DNA from: Priapulus caudatus
Taxonomy: Eukaryota; Priapulida; Priapulimorpha; Priapulimorphida; Priapulidae
Reading direction: 5' to 3'
NCBI RefSeq assembly: GCF_000485595.1
Contig: NW_014578593.1
Span: forward strand, 24,812 to 48,927
DNA length: 24,116 nt
Program-made: the position numbers and the translations under genes
The notes under the pieces: model-generated
Database searches by the model: none
The model's input: the letters and a program-made list of their open reading frames with translations, nothing else
What the model was told of the DNA's origin: nothing
In this document: positions 17,746 through 24,116 of the stretch, piece after piece
Layout of the letters: the number at the start of each line of letters is the position of its first letter
Position numbering within the stretch: the stretch's first letter is position 1

Positions 17746-17850
17746 CTGGTATGCAGCAGTGTATGATGCGGCTAGCTGCGCCTGGTCATATAACATCTTC
17801 TCAAAATGTGGCACGTGCCACTGTCGGTCAGTCGAGTAACGATGGAAGCC
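17746..17850 (-). CDS. SPATA20: SPATA20 coding exon 6
   Basis: Codes [20 protein letters not shown] then [15 protein letters not shown], the strongly conserved [20 protein letters not shown] block of the alpha/alpha-toroid region. Acceptor TGGCAG and donor GTACGG; 105 nt, phase 0 to 0. Confidence 0.96.
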
Positions 17851-18181
17851 CTGCCACAACAACGGGAAACCCCCACTCAACATCAGAACATCAGTAGATG
17901 GCAGACATAGTCGTCACGTATTACACGCTCACGTTAGGGACTTGAACAAGCTAAGCTTTATTGTTCTCTTTAAGACAAGGCAAGTGATGCTTCAAAGAAG
18001 GGTCTTTTACTCAAGGCCCTTCGTTCATCATACCAAGAGCATTTAATTTCTAACACTTATTATTTGTTACAAACATGGATAGATACACAACAGTGCATTT
18101 ATGGTCAGTGTACATAGATAGGTACACCAGGTAAGGCAACCACGGCTAGTGAGGGTGAGTGTGAGTGAAGGACAGCCATAC

Positions 18182-18312
18182 CTGAGCGACGTGATCATGT
18201 ATTCCACCCTTGGCCATCATCCGCAGTGTGTTGACAGACATTTCTAGTGCCTCCCTCCCTGTCTGTGTGGTGTTGTCACGCGCGTACACGTGGAACAAGA
18301 AGTTAAAATTCA
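18182..18312 (-). CDS. SPATA20: SPATA20 coding exon 5
   Basis: Codes NFNFLFHVYARDNTTQTGRE then ALEMSVNTLRMMAKGGIHDHVAQ, matching the family's TL..MA.GGI.DHVG.GF segment. Acceptor TTTCACAG and donor GTATGG; 131 nt, phase 1 to 0. The valine codon is completed from exon 4. Confidence 0.94.
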
Positions 18313-18471
18313 CTGTGAAATCAAACAGATATTTCAGCATACGAACCCAGACAAATGGAACATCCCGACACCCGTTGAGCAGAGAGATTCTTGACCTTTG
18401 AACTTCTTGACCCTCAAGTCATTTGCAGTGAACACGAGCCTGTAAGTGGAACACTAGGTGGCGCTACTGAC

Positions 18472-18667
18472 CAGGCTGAGGGAACTTTGGTTGTTTGTTG
18501 AAGCCACCGAGGACGCCATCGTAGGATGCTGTGAGCATCGTGTGACACTTGGAGATGCAGTCGTCATCCGGCATCGTGTCAGCCTCCGTCCGCACCTCTG
18601 TGCCCTTCATCAACGCATTCAGGATGATCGTACCCTGAGACTCCAGCTTCTCCTTCTTCGTCTCCCA
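18472..18667 (-). CDS. SPATA20: SPATA20 coding exon 4
   Basis: Codes WETKKEKLESQGTIILNALM, then ...DTMPDDDCISKCHTMLTASYDGVLGGFNKQPKFPQP, with the conserved L...YD...GGF...PKFP signature. Acceptor TTCCAG|TGG follows on exactly from the ATG end of exon 3, and the donor GTCAGT leaves phase 1. 196 nt. It lies about 3.2 kb above exon 3 instead of below it. Confidence 0.95.
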
Positions 18668-18896
18668 CTGGAACAATAGGGAACTGTTGGTGCAGGGTAG
18701 AAAGACAAGATGAACTATATGTTTACATGAAATCCCTCAGCTAGTGAGTGAGATAGACAACCTAATCAAATGATGTATAGTATACAGGTACACCACCGAT
18801 TTTCCGGACACTGATGGTCCGGAACCTCTTTTAGTCCGGATAAAATTCACCCACCACCACCTTGTTTTGCTCAAATTTTACCCTAGCTATGGCGTC
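18668..18896. other. presumed SPATA20 intron 3 (3' part)
   Basis: No exon; contains a short inverted pair of TTTTCCGGACAC and TAGTCCGGATAA type near 18798-18840. Confidence 0.4.
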
Positions 18897-19203
18897 TAAG
18901 GGCGCGTTTGCTTGGAACGAATCCGTCGAATCGCGATCATGTGATCCTTATCCGACCAAACAAACGCAAACTCACTTTCACCGGTTCATGTTTCGCTGTG
19001 ACCTATCACGGGATGGTTCATAACAAAGAACAAGCTGTGATTGGCTAAGGCGCAGGCCGCCATATTGGATCCCGTTCGGATCCACCTCGCTAGCAGGGTC
19101 GGGTTCGGTGGATCAAGATCCGTGGGTCCGACCAAACAAAGAGTCAGATCAACGAATCCATTGAATCGAGATCCGTGGATCCGACCAAACAAACACGCCC
19201 TAA
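18897..19203. mobile_element. PIF/Harbinger-like MITE, 301 bp
   Basis: Inverted ends GGGCGCGTTTGCTTGG (from 18900) and CCAAACAAACACGCCC (to 19200), with direct TAA on each side (18897-18899, 19201-19203). Inside, ATCCGT and GGATCCGACCAAACAAAC-type subterminal motifs recur. A 3-bp TAA target duplication with GGG-starting ends fits the PIF/Harbinger superfamily. No coding capacity. Confidence 0.72.
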
Positions 19204-19274
19204 GGTAGGTGCAAGTGTCAGTGGTGGTTTACATTTAATTTACATTTAATATTTGTTTACATTTCTAGCAGTGC

Positions 19275-19500
19275 ATGGCGCTTTAGAGATGAAAGGAGAC
19301 ATGATGGGAGGTATTTAGCAATGATGGGAGACATGATGGGAGGTATTTAGAGATGATGGGAGACATGATGGGAGGTATTTAGAGATGATGGGAGACATGA
19401 TGGGAGGTATTTAGAGATGATGGGATCAAAGCTGTACATGTACGTACTCAAAGCTGTACATGTACGTACTCAAAGCTGTACATGTACGTACTCAAAGGTA
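19275..19500. repeat. two adjacent tandem repeats (32-bp and 22-bp)
   Basis: About four units of GATGGGAGACATGATGGGAG plus GTATTTAGAGAT to 19424, followed by three units of CTGTACATGTACGTACTCAA plus AG at 19431-19497. A misjoin between the introns before exon 4 and after exon 8 is expected in or near this block. Confidence 0.88.
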
Positions 19501-19539
19501 CCTCAAATACCATTTCCTACACGCCGCAGAAACGCACAA

Positions 19540-19785
19540 GCAAATGGTCTCCTTCTGGGTGGAGGGACACACCCCTAATTGCTGTTCTCTGATTGGCCAC
19601 TTGGCAAAAAAACGTCCAACTCGCCTACTCCGTATGTTCCATGTTCCAATCTCCCAACTCGCTGCTATCGATAGGTTGGACGCGCAACTTTTGCGATTAC
19701 ACTGCCGATTGTCAGTTGCCAAATTGCCAAGTTTGTACAATTCGGCAATTCGGCAACTCAAAATCATCAGTGTAAACCCAGCTTA
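19540..19785. mobile_element. other half of the split MITE
   Basis: Ends with CAATTCGGCAACTCAAAATC then ATCAGTGTAAACCCAGC, the inverted counterpart of the end at 6392. Only this terminus is present here; the opposite side runs into the tandem repeats. It lies downstream of SPATA20 exon 8, and its partner half lies upstream of exon 9. The inner boundary is approximate. Confidence 0.7.
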
Positions 19786-19932
19786 ATACTAAGAGCAGAT
19801 AATGCCACATGTGCTTATACAAATACATGACAAGACTAGATTACAATGTTGCAATGGTAAGTATGTAATCAAACTCTTCCATACATATCTGCATCATACA
19901 TCTGTAGTTGTAAGTGGCAGGGTTACACGCAC

Positions 19933-20145
19933 CTGTAATGGATCAACGTTGCCAGCCTTCTCCACGCCGTAATGCTTACTGAAGACATCTGCTTGTGTGA
20001 TACCATCAGTGGCTCCATCTACGGGAGCAGACAGCAACCGTCTGACCTCGTCATCGGTCCACACGCAGAAAGCGCCCTCTTGTTTCTCTGTAGCGTCTGC
20101 TGTGGCCAGTGAGTCAGCGTCCTCAGCACTGTAGAAGCCGCCCTC
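19933..20145 (-). CDS. SPATA20: SPATA20 coding exon 8
   Basis: Codes [20 protein letters not shown] then [18 protein letters not shown]...[23 protein letters not shown], with the hallmark [19 protein letters not shown] and HYGV...GNV motifs. Acceptor CTCCAG and donor GTGCGT; 213 nt, phase 0 to 0. It should follow exon 7 (17482) but is the highest-coordinate SPATA20 exon. Confidence 0.96.
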
Positions 20146-20275
20146 CTGGAGTAGAACACACACAACACCCGGTAACACCTCACAATAGTGGCATCAGATC
20201 CTGGAGTAGAACACACACAACACCTGGTAACACCTCACAACACCCGTTAACACCTCATAACAGTGGCATCAGATT
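20146..20275. repeat. 55-bp tandem duplication at a splice acceptor
   Basis: CTGGAGTAGAACACACACAA occurs at 20146 and again about 55 bases higher, each followed by GTAACACCTCACAA and GTGGCATCAGAT. On the minus strand each copy carries TTGTGTGTGTTCTACTCCAG, so the exon 8 acceptor has been duplicated. A shorter CACCTCACAACACCCGTTAA repeat lies inside the second copy. Confidence 0.85.
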
Positions 20276-20434
20276 TCATGTCATCACAAAACATAATCTG
20301 AAGAGAAATTACTACCATTACCTCCAAACAAAATTATTCTATAGACTGGGTAACAAGCAGCTAAGTGTGATGTATTAAACGTAGGTGGTTGTGAGTTACA
20401 GGGCTGCTGACTGGCAGCATGTATTAGCTACTCT

Positions 20435-20640
20435 GCTCTGTATGAGGGGGGGAACGGGTATTTTCGGGACGCGGGATTGGCCATTTTAATTAGCTGGGAA
20501 CTGGGAAATGTGAGATAAATTTTCCGTGATTCGGGAACAGAAGTCCATCGGGACGTGGGAAAGACCCTCTAAAATTGTCTGGGATCTGGGAAATTTGTGT
20601 CAATTTTTCGGGATTTCAATTTCTGCGCTAATATTTATTT
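20435..20640. repeat. CTGGGAACTGGGA-rich element, block 2
   Basis: Contains CTGGGAACTGGGAAATGTGA, GATTCGGGAACAG and CTGGGATCTGGGAAATTTGT, related to 17365-17470 and in the same orientation. It lies upstream of SPATA20 exon 8. Confidence 0.62.
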
Positions 20641-20654
20641 TATTTTTTATTTTT

Positions 20655-21425
20655 TAGGCTATTCGCCCGACCGTCGGGTGTGTATGTTAATTGCTACTGA
20701 CTATTCGCCCGACCGTCGGGCCAATCTACTGCTTACTGTACTCTGATACTGATTACTCATGTAATTAACTAATTATTAATTGTCAAATCTAACGTATGTA
20801 AAGGTGTTAAACACTGTTAGTGTTATATATATCATTATATGCTTACAATTCATTATTTTCCTATCTCATATATCATATGTGACTGCTTTATATATACATT
20901 CTTGATAAGTATATTTCTATATCATGCTATATTTCTATGTATGTTCAGTTTGAAAAACCGTTCTGTTTGTTTTTTTATTTATTTTATTGTTATTATTGTT
21001 ATTCTTTATTAGCATGTAAATATTCGATTACTGTACTGTACCGGTACTGATTATTCCAACATATTTTGTATATTCAATTCATGTCTGCTGCTTGTTCTAT
21101 TTCCTGTTCAATTTTGCTTTTGTTTTATTGTTACCTTACAAACATTTGGTTCAAATATTTCTCATCATACATCGTATTCTTATGACAGACGCCTTTACAC
21201 TTAATTAATTTCTCTAAAGATTGGCTGACTTGATGACTCAGACTGTATGGTCTTTTCGCCATCCCTTCACTGCACGTTATTTATATTTTGTTAAAAAATC
21301 CTTGTATTTGCTATATTGAAAGTGATAAAATAAACTCTTATCTTATCTTATCTTATCCTATCTTATTAGGCTTATAGGATGTATTCTTATTAGGATGTAT
21401 TCTGGCTATTCGCCCGACCGTACTA
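20655..21425. mobile_element. retroposon-like repeat with palindromes and (TCTTA)n tail
   Basis: CCCGACCGTCGGG occurs at 20666-20678 and 20708-20720 and a broken copy near 21412. The segment 20700-20745 is the inverted copy of 9025-9075. At about 21320-21365 AAATAAACTCTTATCTTATC leads into a short tandem tail, as at the 3' ends of non-LTR elements. No reverse transcriptase is visible. The boundaries are approximate and more than one element may be present. Confidence 0.5.
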
Positions 21426-21637
21426 TTTGCCGGGCCTATTTGCTGTTTATGTGATAAGCCGTTAAGCAGATTTGATGTAGGCTATATCACAAATTAATTT
21501 TTTCCAACATTTTGACGTCCCGTTAATGTGTTAGACGATTAACTTCATGACTTCATTACATAATGTGTCACAGAGCGAGAGAGCGATGTGATTTGCAGTC
21601 CCTTCTGCCAGCAGGTTACATACATGTACATGTCAAT

Positions 21638-21824
21638 TAGCAACCTATGGGGCGCCGTTTTACTATTTATTCAGTATTTATTGATATCAAGAATTAATTC
21701 TTGATATATCAAGAATTCTATTTCTTGATATCAACAATTCGATTTATTGATATAAATAATTATTTGCGAATTCTTGATATCAAGAAATACTGAATAAATA
21801 GTAAAACGGCGTCCCCTAGCAACC
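21638..21824. mobile_element. hAT-like fold-back MITE with 8-bp target duplication
   Basis: Direct repeats TAGCAACC at 21638-21645 and 21817-21824 enclose inverted ends GCCGTTTTACTATTTATTCA and TGAATAAATAGTAAAACGGC. The interior holds repeated TTGATATCAAGAATT-type palindromes. An 8-bp duplication fits hAT-type insertion. It has no coding capacity. Confidence 0.75.
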
Positions 21825-22800
21825 GGGGTGATTTTTAAATATAAATATTCTATATAACTGTCAAGTGTTTTTAACTTAATTGAAGTATGAGAAATTCAAA
21901 ACTGCAATCAGTTTTCTTTTAGATTTTTTTTTTAAATGCCACGATTTCAAACAGGTCTACGTTATAGTACGCCTTGTTTTCTTTCAGGTAACTTTGAGCA
22001 ATTTCACCCAGTTTCTAACATCTTTTTTTTTTAAAGGCTAGCGTGTGACTGGGGAAACATACTGCACACCAGTGTTGATGTTTAGTTTCTGTACACAGAT
22101 ATTTATGTTAAACCCAAGTACATCATTTAAATTCGATATTTTGCTTTAAAAATGAATAATATAGTTTGCTTTCATAAACTGAGATTTTTCCAGCTCAAAA
22201 CTACTGTAACAGTAGTATTTGTTCGTAACACTGTCACATAATTTTTCATAGTAGCCCGTAAAGGACCATGTGTGGTCGGGTCAACTTCTTTTCTCACGAG
22301 TGTAACATTAGCGTGGGAGAGCGGAGCCCCCGGTCGCTACTGTTATTCCTTTAACTGGAAACCAGAAAGCCATACAATCTACACTGAAACTTTTGTGATC
22401 ACTGCAAATTCACTGTTTGGTGAGATTGATGCCTTTTTGAGGGTCCTTATGGGCATTACTGAATAACGTAATACATGTTTAAACACACTATTGTAAGCGT
22501 AAAATCAATCAATTTTATTGTAAATGTAAAATACATTTGAATACTGAATAACGTAAGAGTGAAACAATTACTGAACATCATATAAAACAGGGGGAGGCAG
22601 TAGGCCTAATAAACTATAAGATCGTGTAAAATAAGCATCGCATAGTTAATCCAGTTACCATACTCTTGGTTATCATATGTACATGTATTTCAATTTCCAA
22701 TCAAACAAACAGTTTAAGATATTTACAACGGGTAATCACAGATGGTTGTCACAAGACAGACCGTTACGGCTCTATATAAACGCAACTGTAAGCTATTATG
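21825..22800. other. non-coding, AT-rich
   Basis: No supported exon. The 64-codon ORF at 22272-22466 shows no recognisable domain or good splice context and is treated as unassigned. Confidence 0.5.
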
Positions 22801-22811
22801 CAAGAACAACT

Positions 22812-22930
22812 GGTAGAGTTAGGGTCGTGTGTGTGAGGTGAGAGTTAGGGTCGTGTGTGTGAGGTGAGAGTTAGGGTCGTGTGTGTGAGGTGAGAGTTAG
22901 GGTCGTGTGTGTGAGGTGAGAGTTAGTGTT
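22812..22930 (+). repeat. 26-bp minisatellite, block 1
   Basis: Four regular units of AGTTAGGGTCGTGTGTGTGA plus GGTGAG, then a variant. It lies just upstream of SRP68 exon 4. The same array continues at 23893-24116 downstream of exon 3, so both belong to the exon 3-4 intron. Each unit contains one TTAGGG. Confidence 0.95.
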
Positions 22931-22997
22931 GTCACTGTCGTGTGTGGGAGGTGAGAGGGAGTATAAGTACCATCATCATGACAATATGTCATTGCAG

Positions 22998-23080
22998 GCA
23001 TATCACGCAGCCATGCAAGCAACGCTGAGCTTTGAACTTCAAAAATGGGAAGAAGCGATGGAACTATTCCAGAAAGCCAG
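22998..23080 (+). CDS. SRP68: SRP68 exon 4
   Basis: Codes AYHAAMQATLSFELQKWEEA then MELFQKA, the AY...M.G.L.FE.Q.W..A...F.K.K helix pair of the SRP68 RNA-binding domain. Acceptor TTGCAG and donor GTAGGA (after AG); 83 nt, phase 0 to 2. By family order it follows exon 3, yet it lies before exon 3 here. The inverted noisy copy at 13865-13950 has the expected order. Confidence 0.92.
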
Positions 23081-23249
23081 GTAGGAAGAAGTGTTCCCAG
23101 TAATAACTAGGAATATAAATATGGCTGTAATGTCGTAATAGTCGCTAGGTCTCAGGCTGGAACCTGTTATCATATCGCTATCATAGCATCAGAGTCTCTC
23201 CTGTGATGCAGTGCATAGCAAGCCCTCGGTAATGCCACGCAGGGTATAA

Positions 23250-23341
23250 ACACTTACTCGTCCCTGTCTGCTGGTGACATACACTTACTGGTCTCTGTCT
23301 GCTGGTGACATACACTTACTGGTCTCTGTCTGTTGGTGACT
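23250..23341. repeat. 31-bp tandem repeat running into an acceptor
   Basis: Three units of ACACTTACTGGTCTCTGTCT plus GCTGGTGACAT; the last one merges into the acceptor GGTGACTAG of SRP68 exon 5. Confidence 0.9.
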
Positions 23342-23343
23342 AG

Positions 23344-23542
23344 GACTATCTATGAGAAGCTAGGATCCATGTTGACTGAGGATCTGAGGCAGCTGTACCA
23401 GCAGAGAGTAGAAGAGCTGCTACCTAACATCCGTTACTGCGCCTACAACATAGGAGACGAGTCGGCTCTCAGTGACCTCATGCAGATGAGATTAGCGTCA
23501 GGGAAGGCTGGCGGGGAGGATCTACTGTCATCTACCATAGAT
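23344..23542 (+). CDS. SRP68: SRP68 exon 5
   Basis: Codes TIYEKLGSMLTEDLRQLYQQ then RVEELLPNIRYCAYNIGDES and ...LSDLMQMRLASGKAGGEDLLSSTID. The NIRYCAYNIGD and LMQMRL strings are diagnostic for SRP68, which binds SRP RNA and recruits SRP72. The first base completes the arginine codon from exon 4; donor GTAAGT leaves phase 0. 199 nt. Later exons are not in the window. Confidence 0.96.
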
Positions 23543-23565
23543 GTAAGTCACCTAGTGTAATGTAC

Positions 23566-23568
<3 letters not shown>

Positions 23569-23616
<48 letters not shown>
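23569..23616. repeat. (CA)n microsatellite
   Basis: An uninterrupted CA run of about 24 units, between exon 5 and exon 3 of SRP68 as assembled. Confidence 0.97.
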
Positions 23617-23618
<2 letters not shown>

Positions 23619-23702
23619 CATCAGCATTGTGTTTTACCACCAGGTTCCTGTATGTGCCCCTCATCAGCATTGTGTTTTACCACCAGGTTCCTGTATGTGC
23701 CC
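23617..23702 (+). repeat. 43-bp duplication spanning the SRP68 exon 3 acceptor
   Basis: Two copies of CATCAGCATTGTGTTTTACC plus ACCAGGTTCCTGTATGTGCCCCT. Each copy holds the pyrimidine tract, the CCACCAG acceptor and the first 16 exon bases. The second copy runs into the true exon. The noisy inverted counterpart at 14651-14968 shows about seven copies. Confidence 0.92.
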
Positions 23703-23882
23703 CTCATCAGCGCTGAGCGGGCGTGGAGCTACGCTATGCAGCTGAAGACTGAGTCGAACACGGAACCGCGTAAACGCTTCCACATGATCGAGCGTCTGCG
23801 GCGAGCGACGCAGCATGCCGACGCACTGCTGAGAATCAGCAACCATGAGAAGTGTGACGCGCGCACCAAACTAGAGGGGCAG
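23687..23882 (+). CDS. SRP68: SRP68 exon 3
   Basis: Codes FLYVPLISAERAWSYAMQLK then TESNTEPRKRFHMIERLRRA and ...DARTKLEGQ. The ERAWSYAMQLK...NTEPRKRFH...RL.KA block is the most conserved part of the SRP68 RNA-binding domain. The last acceptor copy was chosen because it reads directly into SAERAW. Donor GTGAGA leaves phase 0, as exon 4 requires. 196 nt, entering in phase 2. It lies downstream of exons 4 and 5 but must precede them in the mRNA. Confidence 0.95.
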
Positions 23883-23892
23883 GTGAGATACG

Positions 23893-24116
23893 GGTAGGGG
23901 TGTGTGTGAGGTGAGAGTTAGGGTCGTGTGTGTGAGGTGAGAGGAAGGCAGAGTTAGGGTCGTGTGTGTGAGGTGAGAGGAAGGCAGAGTTACGGTCGTG
24001 TGTGTGAGGTGAGAGGAAGGCAGAGTTAGGGTCGTGTGTGTGAGGTGAGAGTTAGGGTCGTGTGTGTGAGGTGAGAGTTAGGGTCGTGTGTGTGAGGTGA
24101 GAGTTAGGGTCGTGTG
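23893..24116 (+). repeat. 26-bp minisatellite, block 2
   Basis: The same units as 22812-22930, here with GAGAGGAAGGCAGAGTTAGG variants, starting 10 bases after the SRP68 exon 3 donor and running off the window end. Confidence 0.95.

Larger units (their letters stand above)
247..20145 (-). other. SPATA20: SPATA20 gene, complete coding set in scrambled order
   Basis: Fourteen coding exons on this strand spell a full SPATA20-type protein (DUF255 / YyaL family): an N-terminal thioredoxin-like domain with a CHWC motif followed by an alpha/alpha-toroid, glycosidase-like region. Joined in family order the exons total 2202 nt, 733 residues plus stop, close to the vertebrate protein. Every boundary has a GT donor and AG acceptor, and phases match at all 13 junctions (2,0,0,1,0,0,0,0,1,2,1,0,0). 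The genomic order is instead 8, 4-7, 1-3, 11, 9-10, 13-14, 12 reading down the minus strand. No exon carries a stop or frameshift, so the parts look functional and the arrangement does not. The family is linked to spermatogenesis; its biochemical activity is not firmly established. Misassembly is the preferred explanation. Confidence 0.93.

Noticed and set aside
1-20640. True biological exon scrambling (trans-splicing, circular-RNA-derived genes or programmed DNA unscrambling)
   Set aside because: Repeat-bounded swaps, a split MITE, a duplicated contig-like end, an N gap and a noisy copy in correct order all favour assembly error. No extra signal such as short pointer repeats at exon ends was seen.
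22272-22466. 64-codon ORF in the AT-rich spacer
   Set aside because: No recognisable domain and no conserved motif; likely chance.

Overview
The window is nuclear DNA from a multicellular animal, most likely a non-model marine invertebrate. It has two conserved metazoan genes with short exons, GT-AG introns and conserved intron phases, many intron-specific minisatellites and many small inverted-repeat elements. I cannot name the species. No prokaryotic genes, CRISPR arrays or RNA genes were found.

Two genes account for almost all recognisable coding sequence. SPATA20 (thioredoxin-like CHWC domain plus an alpha/alpha-toroid region) is on the minus strand. All 14 coding exons can be placed, with matching splice phases, giving 733 residues from the chosen start. 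SRP68 (68-kDa subunit of the signal recognition particle) is on the plus strand. It is represented by exon 1 (10476-10577, with a truncated second copy at 17252), a degenerate exon 2 candidate (about 12015-12151) and three clean exons at 22998-23882. SPATA20 exon 1 and the 17252 copy of SRP68 exon 1 lie head to head, which suggests a shared divergent promoter. A lone ZSWIM/FAR1-like first exon lies at 9840-10084 (-).

The main result is that the exons are out of order. On the minus strand SPATA20 reads 8 | 4-5-6-7 | 1-2-3 | gap | 11 | 9-10 | 13-14 | 12, and the clean SRP68 exons read 4-5 | 3. Four of the broken introns carry pieces of the same tandem repeat or mobile element at both displaced ends, as if each local segment had been circularly permuted. 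A second, indel-ridden, inverted copy of SRP68 exons 3-5 (13390-14968) keeps the canonical order 3-repeat-4-5. I conclude the window is most likely a misassembled scaffold, with uncorrected long-read sequence around the 25-N gap at 13005-13029, and not a truly scrambled gene.

Layout: 1-2200, SPATA20 exons 12 and 14/13, bounded by a 22-bp repeat. 2253-5430, an unrecognised exon-like ORF and a TTAA-flanked element. 5431-7945, exons 10/9 and 11, bounded by a 28-bp minisatellite. 7946-10430, mobile-element remnants and the ZSWIM-like exon. 10435-12151, SRP68 5' end. 12785-14968, noisy sequence around the gap. 15438-17305, SPATA20 exons 3-1, divergent promoter and truncated SRP68 exon 1. 17306-20640, SPATA20 exons 7-4 and 8. 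20655-22800, mobile-element remnants. 22815-24116, SRP68 exons 4, 5 and 3, bounded by a 26-bp repeat.

Probably genuine biology includes three otherwise dissimilar fold-back elements that each carry a telomere-like TTAGGG core, a family of CCCGACGGTCGGG palindromes, and minisatellites that have duplicated splice acceptors.
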